A stretch of DNA of 64,000 bases, taken from positions 1-64,000 of the forward strand of contig NC_016485.2 of NCBI RefSeq assembly GCF_000227115.2, read 5' to 3'. A program made the position numbers and the translations under genes. A model generated the notes under the pieces. It made no database searches, was not told the origin of the DNA, and worked only from the letters and a program-made list of their open reading frames with translations. Numbering within the stretch: the stretch's first letter is position 1; each line of letters begins with the position of its first letter. Below, in pieces: positions 31,437-45,216 of this stretch. Source of the DNA: Naumovozyma dairenensis CBS 421 (Eukaryota; Ascomycota; Saccharomycetes; Saccharomycetales; Saccharomycetaceae).

Positions 31437-32218
31437 TACACAATTGACGAAGTATTATCTCTTAATGGGAGATCGCCTTTTTGTTGACAGAACCATGATC
31501 TGTACAAAAGAATTTTAATGGTCGATAAACAAATGCAACTACAGCAGTTAAGCTATTTTGCTCATCATAAAATTAGTTGTTTAAAAAGGTAAGATTGTGA
31601 TATATTTTGAGGACCACACTTGGTGAACGCCACAATGTATTGGGTGATTCCTTTCAATGTGTTTCCGGAGCATGAAAGACTACAAGATGAGGCCAGCGTA
31701 GATAATAACGTAGGGATAAGATTCTCAAAGAGAACGAATGTTTCTACGAGTAATTAGTACGACAAATGGACTGAGAACTCAGTTGAAGGAAAGTATATAT
31801 AGATCAAGTATGCTAATGAAGCACTAGAGCCAAGTCAGGATCTCTCTGTTCCTCTACCTGATAGTTGCCAGTGTGCTCTTGAGTGTCAGAGTTCCTTGTT
31901 CGTATTGTTGTATTTATTGATTACTTAATAGGGTATCCACTATATGTAAATTATCGTTATGTATCTACGTATTAAACGAGAATCTTCCCGATCTTCTATC
32001 GTATTACTTTGTCTATTATGTAATGAAGATGGGTTGGTCCGGGCTAAATTCATTCATACACATATGAAATTTTACAGAAATATTCTAAAAGGTTAGCTAC
32101 CATTAATATCAGATTAATTAGGCGAAAGTAACCAGCCAATAAATATTCTTTTTTTAAAAACAAATTGTGTCACGTATGATTTCTATTTTATTAGGTGCAG
32201 TTCCTTTAGAAGGAAAGG
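31437..32218. other. intergenic between PRP39 and tRNA-Gly
   Basis: About 780 bases with no gene. Such tRNA-flanking regions often hold old LTRs, but I could not match this one to the LTR copies elsewhere in the window. Confidence 0.4.
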
Positions 32219-32225
32219 AAAAAAA
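32219..32225 (-). terminator. Pol III terminator of tRNA-Gly
   Basis: A run of seven T on the minus strand directly follows the discriminator base of the tRNA, the standard RNA polymerase III stop. Confidence 0.85.
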
Positions 32226-32296
32226 TGCGCAAGCCGGGAATCGAACCCGGGGCCCAACGATGGCAACGTTGGATTTTACCACTAAACCACCTGCGC
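32226..32296 (-). tRNA. tRNA-Gly (GCC)
   Basis: A 71-nt intronless tRNA. The A box is TGGTTTAGTGG, the anticodon loop is TTGCCAT with anticodon GCC, and the anticodon stem is CAACG / CGTTG. The B box is GGTTCGATTCC inside a CCGGG / CCCGG T-stem, and the discriminator is A. The acceptor GCGCAGG pairs with CTTGCGC with one G-U pair. The sequence is close to S. cerevisiae tRNA-Gly(GCC). It decodes GGC/GGU glycine codons. Confidence 0.97.
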
Positions 32297-33581
32297 TTTT
32301 TATTGGTTTTTTCTGCGCCATATAGGGTTTAATATAGTGAAACTTTAGCTCGACAAAAAATCCTCTGGGTATATGATTCGGTTGCTCCCATTTTTATAAT
32401 ACGACAGACTTTTTCTTTTAGGTTGGATGTCTACTCAAGAAAATGAAAAGATAAGCAGAAAGTCCACGACATGTTGTAGGGTAATCAGGGACAGAAGGTA
32501 AAATCTATCGAAGATAAAGGTACTTGTAATAAACCGAACTCTTTTTCATTCATTAAGCAAGGATATTAATTTACTCTTATTGCACCTCATAATTAGTACA
32601 AATCTTAATCTAGAATGATTGAACTCATATAATAACACAGGATTATTAGGAACTGTTGGAAATAAGCCATAACTGTCCTTTCGATCAGTTAAATTGGGAG
32701 AAATATGTGTATTAATGTTACTTACACTTTTTCAAGGTATAGGCAGTCGTCCTCCTTTCGCATTTGCCAAAGAGTCCTATATACAACGTATATATATATA
32801 TATTTATCTTATAGATTTGATTTCTCAATGATATCTCATCGTGAAACTTTTCCTTTTCCTTGTCGTCTTGGCATATCTACCGTACGTTACGACAATATTC
32901 AATATTGAATATTGTGTGTCTGTAAATCAGTGTCCTTTTAGCAAATAGACGTATATGTACCATATATTCCAGTAGGAACTATGTAACTACAGATAAATGA
33001 GAAGTATTTTCCTGGATCCTGTATGGTATAACTCTTGCATCGACTTTCTTTTGGTTTACCCTAAAGTATGCTTCATTACAGAGTTACGTGCAAGTGGCAG
33101 TGTTCTTAACAGTTTTCCATTTCTGGCTCTTTTTAGTGTCACTAAAACTGCTGTTATTGCTTTAGCTGCTTTCGAGGAGGTCGGTGCTTTGTATTGAATG
33201 CTCAATAACAAACCGCGCGATACTATTTCTATTTTTGTGTACTTCATATCATATCTTCTAAAAACCAACATTTAAAAATATTCCAAGACTTTCAAGGGTA
33301 GTACTTCGATTATCGTTTGAGAATAGTATATTCTGTATAGATTTCTACAAAAAATTTCCCCTAAATAATCACACTATAGCATTCATAATAATTTTAGAAA
33401 ACTATGATGTTTTAAACATCACTGCACGCGTAAATACTATATGTTTCAATGAGACATAACACACAAATCAGGAAGGAAATGGACTTTGTTTAAGTATAAA
33501 AATATATTATTTTTCTATAAATTTTCAGATATCTATAAAGGGTAAAGTTCAACAACGAGGAAGAAAAAGAATAGATCTACC
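32297..33581. other. gene-poor interval between tRNA-Gly and the OYE pseudogene
   Basis: About 1.3 kb. Short overlapping frames on both strands at 32997-33271 are the only coding-like signal and have no recognisable features. A (TA)-rich patch lies at 32790-32805, with a self-complementary AATATTCAATATTGAATATT at 32892-32911. Confidence 0.4.
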
Positions 33582-34046
<465 letters not shown>

Positions 34047-34421
34047 TGTAAAGTTTTGTTGTTTTGTTTTGTTTTGGGCGTGAATGTTAGTTTTTCTTTA
34101 ACTTGTTAATGTTTTGTGGGAAAAGAATTAGAATTTATGCATCATGTTATTTCATTGCTAAAATGATCGAGCTTTTTATAGCTCTTTTGACGTGAAGTTC
34201 ATTAGGTGTAATCCTTTTCATTATTGATGCTTAATGAACAAAAATATTTTTGTTTTTGTTTTTTAGCGTAATCCGTCTTTTGGAATGTCAGTATCTCAAT
34301 TTCTTGATTTTTACCTGAGTAAGTTATGAATGTTTAGCTACAAATTGTCCTGAATTCTCCAGATAAAAAATTGTCGAATGCTGTAACGATATATAATTCT
34401 TACTCGATCAACATCTCACAT
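34047..34421. other. former OYE promoter region
   Basis: About 375 bases. It begins with a TTGTTTTGTTTTG-type leader upstream of the OYE pseudogene, like the promoter of an active gene. A TTATAGCTCTTTT stretch lies near 34176. No other gene. Confidence 0.4.
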
Positions 34422-34877
34422 TTAAATCTTCGATGAAAATAATTCATGGAACTTTGCATCTATTTTTTCTTTCAATTCTTGGTTAGCACCATCATCTAAG
34501 GAATAATTCAAAAATGGATTACATTTAATGTCGATATAAGTCTTTCTTACGGATTTAAATATACCAACGAGAGCATTGTCCGTAGGATCTGGCAAATTAC
34601 CAGTGAATCCAATAACAATTTTCAGATTTGTCTGCTTAATGAACATACCGAACACGGAAACACCTTCTAATTGGAATAGTAACTTGATTGGTGTTACATC
34701 ATCAGTGATAGACCAATTAATCAATCGACTTTCAAAATAATCGAGAGAAATATTGGAAAAGGTATTATATTTTAGCACTTTGTTGACATCATCAGATTCC
34801 TGTCGTGGCACAAATACAATAATGGGAACATCTCTGGTATCTATGACTGTTATGAAGGACGGTATAATTGTAGACAT
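34422..34877 (-). CDS. TCA17: TRAPP-associated protein Tca17
   Basis: 151 residues against 152 in S. cerevisiae. Tca17 is a sedlin-like (TRAPPC2L) subunit that promotes assembly of the TRAPP II complex, the Golgi Rab exchange factor. The longin-type fold is suggested by the order of strands and helices. Matching runs are MSTIIPSFITVIDTRD, VLKYNTFSNISLDYFESRL, PIKLLFQLEGVSVFGMFIKQT and LKIVIGF. It is the first gene of a block collinear with S. cerevisiae YEL048C to YEL034W. Confidence 0.9.
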   Translation of the reverse strand: MSTIIPSFITVIDTRDVPIIVFVPRQESDDVNKVLKYNTFSNISLDYFESRLINWSITDDVTPIKLLFQLEGVSVFGMFIKQTNLKIVIGFTGNLPDPTDNALVGIFKSVRKTYIDIKCNPFLNYSLDDGANQELKEKIDAKFHELFSSKI

Positions 34878-35498
34878 TACGATATGGAGTTGGCTATTTT
34901 CTGTAATTGAAAAGTTGTCGCTGTTATTCTAATTGCAAATCTATTTTATGTGGACTTGTAATAAGTGCTTCGTCCAACTGTGGAGGTTTTTAGAATAGTC
35001 TAACTGACTCGAATGATCGATGAGAGAAATTTAGCGTTATAGTATGTGCATAGATTCTGCAATTGAAAGAAAGTTCCGAGTTTTCAAAAATTTGAAGTTC
35101 GAACTATAAAATAAGAAGAATTCGAATTAGGCAAGACAAAATTGCTGAAGTCGGTTGATGTTCAATAAAGTTAACGTTACAGTCTATATATAAGTCAGAA
35201 TATGAATAACGTTCACATTCAGAACCAGTTGGAAGTCCGCAGGAGTTTTAGTAAGCTTTTATACATTTATAACAGTATGCCATTAAGCGATAAGTCGAAG
35301 TAAAAAACTTTCCTGCCTGAAGATAAAAAAAAACACTCGTAAAAGTGTGTGGCCGGTCGTCTCTACTAATTCTATAAATATTTTGATGAATATTGATTAT
35401 TGCGTACATGCCCTTCTTTTATCCTATAAATGTTATAGTAACGATGAAAGAGAACTTCGAGTTGTAACACTACTTGACAAATTTGATAGATTACAGCT
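34878..35498. other. intergenic between RTT101 and TCA17
   Basis: TCA17 upstream region and the RTT101 3' flank. No gene. From 35499 to 35612 the RTT101 frame stays open past its stop (see RTT101). Confidence 0.4.
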
Positions 35499-35612
35499 TT
35501 AGAACAGAAACTTTATCTTGTATTTTGTAGTAGATTTAATTTTGTCCATTACCCACTGATTATAGTAAGACTGTAGAAAAACTAACTTTAGTCTCGATTC
35601 CGGATTGTTCCT

Positions 35613-37517
35613 CTACATAAGCTTTAAAACTCCTGTTTCGTTTTCATGCGGATTAGGTTTGAAATCATCATTAAAAGTAAGTTGCTTATTATTTAACAAC
35701 AGTATTCCATGTCTAAGTAATTTCTTTAAGCTGGCATTGAATTGTAATTCTTGGTTCCTTTCCACCATTAATTTCTCCTTTAGTACAGAAACTGGTATAG
35801 TATCAGCATCATTAAATTGGTATAAAATTGCCGCTATGTTAGGATTAACGACTAAAGTTAAACATCGGTTATCTGTTAATGTGATGTTAGAGGACATTTC
35901 CATGACATGCATCCCAAAACTATTATGTAATGTTTTCCCCTGTTTTTTATATTCATCTCTTTTCTGCTGCCAAGTATCAGTGAATGATTTATGTAACCAT
36001 AATGGTTGGACAGTATCTTTGGAATGATCTGGTAAACCATATCCAAATCCTTCTGATTTTAGATGAAGTAAAAACAATGAAGTTTCATCATTATTTATTA
36101 ACTCTGGTTTCATATGAAGCGCCTGTTGGATAAGTTCATTAACTGGTGTATATTCAATTGGCAAATACTTTGTGAATTCTTTGTTTAATGCAGCTTCAAT
36201 ACTACGTTTGTTTTTGAAAAAAGTTGTATATTCCATATTAAGCATTAGTATTCTCTTTAATGTACTCGGCAAGTAATATTGATTAATAAAATTGGTATTA
36301 GTGGGTACATAATATTGGAAAAACAGCCTCATCCAGTTGACCCATTTTCGGTCAGAGTTGGATAGCACCCCTTCTTTCTCCGCATATATTCGAATTTCGT
36401 CGTAATTACTTTTAATTTTCAAATTACAATATTTGATTAATTTTTTGTTAAACGAAGGGATATCAGACACAGAGTCTTTAAATGCAGTTCTTAAATTAAG
36501 TAAAAGTCTATCCTTGTATTGTTGAGTACCTTCGGAAAAGGGAAACCGATGAGATTTTTTAGTTTGATTGGGCTCCGTTAAGTTAATGTTTTTAATAATT
36601 ATATCGTTGAAATCATCTACAAATGACGATTTCCGCTCATTTATAAAAGCCTCTTTGAACGAATCCGGTGATTCAGCATTATAAGAAGCTTCTATTAAAC
36701 TGCAAATAGTATCTGCAGTTAACTGCACCCCGGACAAACTTTTAAGGAGCAATTCAGAATTCTTAATAAATCTGGTTAAGGCTTGATGTTTTACTAATGC
36801 ACTACCTTTTAAAGAAAATTGTAATTCCAATCTCACTGCTCTTTCAAAAATTTGTAAAATTTCACCAATAGGGAGTGGCTTCGTTAAAGAACCGCTGATA
36901 CCATTCGTGACAATAGATAGTCCAAACCCGCCTTCATATTCCGATAAATCATAATAAGGTTCTTCTCTTCTATTTGAGCGGATTCTTTCAAAAGTTTCAA
37001 TTGTATTATAAATTTCTACTGCATCATTATAGGCATTTTTAACATCGTGTATAACATAATTTCTGTAGGCATCTTGAAAAAAGTCTCTTAACGATTTCAC
37101 CTCATGATTAATCATTTCAATGATGGTATATTTATATGAACTAACCATATCAAGGCCACGTTCTTTTGAAGATATATATTCGTCCCCATCTTCGATGTAT
37201 CCAATTGTGCCAGTTAATAATGCCAATCGCATATCGAATTTTCTTTTAATGTCAAAAACTTTTTGCCATTGATCAAAGGGACGACATTTGTTCCTCATAT
37301 ACTTACATTCTTCTATTGTTTCATCCAGATAACCTTTTAATTTTTGTTTGATCCAATCCTTGGAGGGTATATCTCCATCTATGGCATCAGACATTTCACA
37401 AATATACACAGCATATTGATAGATCTCAGCAGCCAAATCTCTTGTTGGACAGTTCTTAAATGCCGTTAAGGTCTTGTCAAATACTACCGGTAAAGGAATA
37501 TCTCCGTACCTACGCAT
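35613..37517 (-). CDS. RTT101: divergent cullin Rtt101, apparently C-terminally short
   Basis: 634 residues from ATG 37517. Rtt101 is the scaffold of a cullin-RING ubiquitin ligase (with Mms1, Hrt1) that acts on stalled replication forks and histone H3. The protein has the all-helical layout of cullin repeats, then the cullin-homology domain (YKDRLLLNLRTAFKD, PSTLKRILMLNMEYTTFF). A winged-helix-like part lies at about 570-625 (LVVNPNIAAILYQFNDADTIP, LKKLLRHGILLLN). Oddity: the frame ends at a TAG just after this, before the C-terminal neddylation domain. It then stays open in frame for 37 more codons (to 35499), including QSYYNQWVMDKIK. S. cerevisiae Rtt101 has 842 residues. Identification rests on divergent similarity plus position beside TCA17/FRD1. 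Confidence 0.78.
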   Translation of the reverse strand: MRRYGDIPLPVVFDKTLTAFKNCPTRDLAAEIYQYAVYICEMSDAIDGDIPSKDWIKQKLKGYLDETIEECKYMRNKCRPFDQWQKVFDIKRKFDMRLALLTGTIGYIEDGDEYISSKERGLDMVSSYKYTIIEMINHEVKSLRDFFQDAYRNYVIHDVKNAYNDAVEIYNTIETFERIRSNRREEPYYDLSEYEGGFGLSIVTNGISGSLTKPLPIGEILQIFERAVRLELQFSLKGSALVKHQALTRFIKNSELLLKSLSGVQLTADTICSLIEASYNAESPDSFKEAFINERKSSFVDDFNDIIIKNINLTEPNQTKKSHRFPFSEGTQQYKDRLLLNLRTAFKDSVSDIPSFNKKLIKYCNLKIKSNYDEIRIYAEKEGVLSNSDRKWVNWMRLFFQYYVPTNTNFINQYYLPSTLKRILMLNMEYTTFFKNKRSIEAALNKEFTKYLPIEYTPVNELIQQALHMKPELINNDETSLFLLHLKSEGFGYGLPDHSKDTVQPLWLHKSFTDTWQQKRDEYKKQGKTLHNSFGMHVMEMSSNITLTDNRCLTLVVNPNIAAILYQFNDADTIPVSVLKEKLMVERNQELQFNASLKKLLRHGILLLNNKQLTFNDDFKPNPHENETGVLKLM

Positions 37518-38382
37518 CTTGATCAATTAAAAGTGATTCCGGCATGTTACTTTGTTATTATATTCATTTTTCTATTATTTGCAGTGAAGACTGCAGATAT
37601 GGTATGTTTGCAGAGGATTATATAGGCCAGTTCCAGGTGAACATTCCTTTAAAAAATTAAGCATGGAGCTGAGAGCGGGAATGTCCATTACTAAGGCACA
37701 AAGCACAGAAATAAATCTCTGCTGATAGAAGATATAATGAAAGAAAGGAAGCTAGACATGCTACGATTGATAAGCAAGTATATACCTATTAGTGATTGCA
37801 AAAAGATAAGTTCATTACCAGTGGTACTTCAACCAGAAAAAGTATTTGAATTTCTGGAAGAATGAAAACAACGCAGGATTTGCAATTACTGAACGTTATT
37901 TTTCGTTAAGGCTTTACGAGATATTCAAGATCAACTCCCAACTTGGGAGTCCCAAGTTCCAAATGTATTATAACTCCATATCAGTAATCTCAAGTTATGT
38001 TGCAACTGGATAAATTAGTTTTGTATAGCCATGTATGTAGAGAAGGATCTATAATAACGTCAGAAAATTCATCATCAGCTATTCCTGGATATCCCCTGGC
38101 TAACAAAGGCCCTGGACTTACCTAAGTTCAGTTTTTCATTACATACGAAGCTATGCGTGCAACTAAGACCCGATTGTAATCAATTGCTATATGATATATA
38201 ATGATGGATGTATAACTTGTTTTGATTCTAGTGTATTGAATGAATGCTTGAGCAAAAAAATTTATTTTCATGTATATATACTACGCATAGAGGTATGTAT
38301 GTGGGTTCAATTGTTGTTGTTGTTGTTGTTGTTTGTTTGTTTGTTTGTTTATTTGTTTATTTGTTTATTTGTTTATTTTTCA
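37518..38382. other. intergenic between FRD1 and RTT101
   Basis: About 865 bases. A 42-codon frame at 37737-37865 (starting MKERKLDMLRLISKYIPI) is the only coding hint and is too short to call. A simple repeat lies at 38309-38378. Confidence 0.4.
38309..38378. repeat. GTT / GTTT / ATTTGTTT microsatellite
   Basis: About eight GTT units, then about five GTTT units, then four ATTTGTTT units, ending five bases before the FRD1 stop codon. It lies in the FRD1 3' untranslated region, where the mRNA sense would be A/C-rich. Confidence 0.9.
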
Positions 38383-40957
<2,575 letters not shown>

Positions 40958-41416
40958 CTATTTCAAAACAAAATTAGCACCTCTTAGTTTTAGGTATTCT
41001 TGATCAACTCCTGGAGCCATTGGTTTCACAATTAATTGATAAATCTCAGCATTATGATACCTTATATTAGTCGTTGGTGATCTATATGGACCCTTCAACC
41101 CTGTAATATCACAATATTTCTTTGGCGGTCTCAAAGATGGTGGGGCATCCACATTAAAATATGTTACCTTAGGTACAAGACGTTTATGTTTGATATTCTT
41201 ATCGGCATCATTGTCTTGTTGTTCTTGCTGAAATATAGCATTTATTCTTTTGTTTTCTTCTGATAATAATTGCTTCACTGCCTTATGCCTTCTAGATTTC
41301 TTTTGTTGAACTCTCTTGAATGGAGAGGGAACTGGAAGTGTATTCTGTTCTGTCACTTTCCTAATAAATTCCAATCTGTTATCATTTGCTGCATTGTTAT
41401 TACTGTTATTATTCAT
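40958..41416 (-). CDS. IES6: INO80 chromatin-remodelling complex subunit Ies6
   Basis: 152 residues against 166 in S. cerevisiae. Ies6 works with Arp5 in the INO80 complex to couple ATP hydrolysis to nucleosome sliding and H2A.Z handling. The N-terminus is Asn-rich and unstructured. KSRRHKAVKQLLSEENKRI follows. The C-terminal YL1-type domain is almost invariant: KYCDITGLKGPYRSP, NIRYHNAEIYQLI, then PGVDQEYLKLRGANFVLK at the end. Divergently transcribed from the YEL043W orthologue. Confidence 0.96.
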   Translation of the reverse strand: MNNNSNNNAANDNRLEFIRKVTEQNTLPVPSPFKRVQQKKSRRHKAVKQLLSEENKRINAIFQQEQQDNDADKNIKHKRLVPKVTYFNVDAPPSLRPPKKYCDITGLKGPYRSPTTNIRYHNAEIYQLIVKPMAPGVDQEYLKLRGANFVLK

Positions 41417-41766
41417 ATTTATCCTGTGCGCTACTTATTCCTTTATATTTTAATCAATCTTAATACTAAAATCACCTCTACAGAAACGCAAGCTTCTAAA
41501 CTTATACACTTCTTGTTATTTGCTTACTTGTTTGATTGCTTGGCTGGTTCATTTCATTTCATATTGGTTGTCCCACTTTTTTTTTTTTCCATTTTGTTAG
41601 AAATATGGAAATTTCAACACTATTAAAGTTATACAAAAAAGAACATTTCAAGATCTAAGCAAAGTTGTATAAACAAAGACTCACTTTTTGGACATCCGTT
41701 TATAAGAGACATTTTCCCTTTAAAATAAGATCAAACTATTTTGTACCACGATCTCGAATCAGAAAA
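41417..41766. promoter_or_regulatory. divergent promoter IES6 / YEL043W
   Basis: 350 bases between divergent starts, with a T-run at 41579-41589. No specific site recognised. Confidence 0.4.
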
Positions 41767-44700
41767 ATGCTGGTATACACTTTATTCACAGCTATGGCGC
41801 TGTTATGGCTCTCATACAGACTGCTGAAATTCCTGTCAATTCCAGTTTTCAATATCGTCTCGACTTTGAAGATTAAGACTCCACCTGCAACAAAGGTTTC
41901 CATAGATAAAATCTCTACAAATTCCATTACCATACACTGGGAAAATGAGCCTTTGAAACAATCTCCTAACGCAAATCCTATATCACATTATTTGTTATAT
42001 CTGAATAATTCTCAAATCGCAATATTCCCAAATAACTCAAACTCGTTATATACATGTTGTTCTATTACCAACTTGCTACCTGAAAAGCAATATCAATTAG
42101 ATTTTATCACCATAAATAAAATGGGTTTCATTAATAAATTACCATCCATCTTTTGTATGACAAAGAAAGCATCGCCGTCGTCTTCCGGGTCTGCATCTGC
42201 TTCTACTTCTTCATCGGCAACGAAATATTCAGGTAACAATACAAATATCCCTTCTATTTCTGCATCAACAAGCAATTTAATGGATAATCCAGACATGAAC
42301 TCTTTATCAATGCATGACAATATGCAACCAATCGATTCTAATAATCCCTCTTCGTCAGATGCTAATAGTAATCCTAACACTAACTCTGATACCTCTGATC
42401 ATAAGAAAAATGATATGATAAAAACAAGGAAATGGAGAAGAAATACGTTAAACACTGCTATTCCTCCTTATCCTAATAATGCTAGTAATAACAATGGCAA
42501 TTTCCAATCTGCTTTACAAAATGCCAATTTCGTAATCTCATCGCATGGTTCATCTGTATCATTATCAAAATTAAATGTTCCATCAAACGCCAACTCAACA
42601 TCATCCCCATTAGTTAATTCTACTTTGAACACTACCACCAGCTCGGCTACCAATTTACCCTCTTACACTAGTTTGACCAGTTTGCAAGATCTAGAATCAT
42701 ATTCAATTGATGATTTGAAAAAAATATTAATTTGTTCACAAGAAGATCTACATGATGTATTAAATCAAAAGCAATCAATCTTACAAGATTTCCAAGAAAC
42801 TGATTTAGAACTAAAATTGGAATTAGATAATTTGAAACTTCATTGGAATCATGAAATTGACTTAAGAAAATCTTTGAAATCAAATATCAAATCTTTAGAG
42901 AATTCAAAATTATTATCTGATTTGAAAATTGATAAACTAAATAAAAAAATTGCCAAATTAAATGACAAAATCTTAAAGATGCAAAAGGAAATGAATTTAT
43001 GGTCAGTGAATGAATTTCATGATTTTAATAAGGAAAATTTAAACGAAAAATATTCTAAATTGATGGATCACGCAAATGAAAATATCAAAAACTTAAATAA
43101 TCAAATTTTAATTTTACAAAATCAAATTAATTTACAAGATGATTCAAATAAAAAGTTGAATGTTTTGAAAAAGAACAAACAAAATAACTCTTCCTCTTGG
43201 GTTTCTATATCAGAAGAAACTAATGGTATTAATAATGATGATATATCTAATAATGCAGATATTATAAATGATGTTTCCATTTCAACAGAGCAATCACAGA
43301 AATCATCACCCTCGCCTTCATCATCAGGTCCAATTACCACTTCAGCAGACATCGTAGCATTAAATTCATTATTAAAGAAAATAAATGATCAAACTTTGGA
43401 AAGATCTGGACTGTTAACAAACTATGGTGAAGAATTACTGAGTAAATTTTCTGCTAATAACAATTCAATGCTTGTCCAATTAATTAGAGATCAATTGAAA
43501 ATTGATCAGGAACTTGATTCAAAAGCGAAAATAAGAAGGTCTAGAATGACAAAAAGAATTGAATACTTAGAAAATAATTTTAATGACATTAGTATTAATA
43601 ATAGAAATTTAATGGCAACTTTAATTGCTCAACCATATAATAACAATCCTCCAGCTACTGTAAATACATCTCAATCACGAGATCATTATCCACCGCCAAC
43701 AAACTTATTATCATCCGAAGATCAAATAAATACTAACAATATTAATGGTAGTCCAATATTAAACACAACAGATTTAAATCTGAATATGCTGCCAAATAAT
43801 CAACAAATGCCATTAATTAGTAATCAACTGTTTGACCCTGCTCAAATGCAATCACCAAATCAAGGAACAAATTTAATACCAATGGTATCAACTAATTCGT
43901 CTTTGTTACCAAGTAATCACAGCATCAATAACGCAGATATCATCTTGAATCCTCAAAATTCCTTTTCTCACGGTGTTCCAACAACGGTGATAACGAATAC
44001 GACGGTAACTAATCCTGATTTCCAATGGTCAATAGCTAATCAACAACAACAACAACAGCAGCAGCAACCTCCACAGCAGTCGCCATTAGTATTATCATCT
44101 CCGTCTCAAGAACATCAAGTGTTGCAACGAGAACAATCTGCAGGTAATGACTTAGACCAAGCATTTGCCTATGATAATGCAAACCATCTTATCAGTGGCT
44201 TGCAAGATATCATTTATGATGAAACAGATTATCCGGATAGTATAAGTAATTATTCAAAGGGATTCACTACTGATCAACTTGATAATTATTGGGCAAATCA
44301 AAACACGTTATCCTCACCACCTTCCATACCACCTACTAATATTACGTCTTCCCCATTTATTAACAATCAAGTGTCTTCATCTTTAAGAAACATCTCAATG
44401 GGAGGAGATATCGGAACAAATCAATCACAAAGTTTGCTAGCAAACATTTCAGGTAATCATCTTAATATGATGTCATCACGTAACAGTGAAATGAAAGTGC
44501 TCTCTAATACATTATCACCACAGAATTCAAATTCACAGCAGATGGGACACCATGATCGTTCCGTCTCTCATGTTCATAATCTGATTACAAATATCGATGG
44601 AAATAGTAGTACCATTTCTAACGCTACTAACAATACCAATACACCACATCAACGCCATGAAGCTACATTTACATCCCCATCATTTAATCAAATTTGGCAT

Positions 44701-45216
44701 ACTATGTCGCCAGTTCCTTCCACTCCATCTAACATGATGGATGGACTAACTGCGCCCTCGCCAACAGATCAAGTTGAATCGACTAATAAAGGAAAAGTTC
44801 ATGATTCAAAGAAAGCAAAACCAATGTCTGCATCTGCATCTGCATCTGCATCGAAAGCATCACATATAAGAAATCAAAGCTCTAATAGCATAACAAGTTG
44901 GGGTACGAAACTCGGTTTAACTCATAAATCTACTCATTCCTCTACGTCTACATATCAAAACAATAATAATACTAATGAGAATGTGAATGTGGCTCTGGAT
45001 ACCGGTGGATCAAATTCCACATTTTCATCGTCTGCTTCATCATTAAATAAAAACAAAGATATAATAGAAGACAAGAAAGACAAGAGCAGAGAGAAAGCTA
45101 AAGACAAAGAACCCGGTGCTGGCTCTTCTTCTACAAGGAAAATGTCGAAATTATTATCAAGAACTACAATGAACAGTTTATTTAAACTACCTAACCAGCA
45201 CGATACTCAGTCGTGA
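41767..45216 (+). CDS. YEL043W: membrane-anchored fibronectin-III/coiled-coil protein (YEL043W)
   Basis: 1149 residues from the first ATG at 41767; the frame is open about 100 bases upstream without an ATG. The S. cerevisiae orthologue (956 residues) is an endomembrane protein with a predicted fibronectin type III fold and no settled biochemical role. Seen: an N-terminal membrane helix (LVYTLFTAMALLWLSYRLL, 2-20); an FN3-like domain at about 40-135 (NSITIHWENEPL, LLPEKQYQLDFITINKMGF); a long Ser/Asn-rich stretch; and a coiled coil at about 310-470. A low-complexity C-terminal half follows, with a Gln run near 760, (SA) repeats near 1020 and a basic tail. The extra length comes from Asn/Ser/Gln-rich expansions. 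Confidence 0.92.
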   Translation: MLVYTLFTAMALLWLSYRLLKFLSIPVFNIVSTLKIKTPPATKVSIDKISTNSITIHWENEPLKQSPNANPISHYLLYLNNSQIAIFPNNSNSLYTCCSITNLLPEKQYQLDFITINKMGFINKLPSIFCMTKKASPSSSGSASASTSSSATKYSGNNTNIPSISASTSNLMDNPDMNSLSMHDNMQPIDSNNPSSSDANSNPNTNSDTSDHKKNDMIKTRKWRRNTLNTAIPPYPNNASNNNGNFQSALQNANFVISSHGSSVSLSKLNVPSNANSTSSPLVNSTLNTTTSSATNLPSYTSLTSLQDLESYSIDDLKKILICSQEDLHDVLNQKQSILQDFQETDLELKLELDNLKLHWNHEIDLRKSLKSNIKSLENSKLLSDLKIDKLNKKIAKLNDKILKMQKEMNLWSVNEFHDFNKENLNEKYSKLMDHANENIKNLNNQILILQNQINLQDDSNKKLNVLKKNKQNNSSSWVSISEETNGINNDDISNNADIINDVSISTEQSQKSSPSPSSSGPITTSADIVALNSLLKKINDQTLERSGLLTNYGEELLSKFSANNNSMLVQLIRDQLKIDQELDSKAKIRRSRMTKRIEYLENNFNDISINNRNLMATLIAQPYNNNPPATVNTSQSRDHYPPPTNLLSSEDQINTNNINGSPILNTTDLNLNMLPNNQQMPLISNQLFDPAQMQSPNQGTNLIPMVSTNSSLLPSNHSINNADIILNPQNSFSHGVPTTVITNTTVTNPDFQWSIANQQQQQQQQQPPQQSPLVLSSPSQEHQVLQREQSAGNDLDQAFAYDNANHLISGLQDIIYDETDYPDSISNYSKGFTTDQLDNYWANQNTLSSPPSIPPTNITSSPFINNQVSSSLRNISMGGDIGTNQSQSLLANISGNHLNMMSSRNSEMKVLSNTLSPQNSNSQQMGHHDRSVSHVHNLITNIDGNSSTISNATNNTNTPHQRHEATFTSPSFNQIWHTMSPVPSTPSNMMDGLTAPSPTDQVESTNKGKVHDSKKAKPMSASASASASKASHIRNQSSNSITSWGTKLGLTHKSTHSSTSTYQNNNNTNENVNVALDTGGSNSTFSSSASSLNKNKDIIEDKKDKSREKAKDKEPGAGSSSTRKMSKLLSRTTMNSLFKLPNQHDTQS

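Noticed and set aside
32997..33271. Overlapping open frames on both strands (about 66 and 71 codons)
   Set aside because: Mirror frames in one short stretch, no recognisable features; one may be the shadow of the other and neither is supported.
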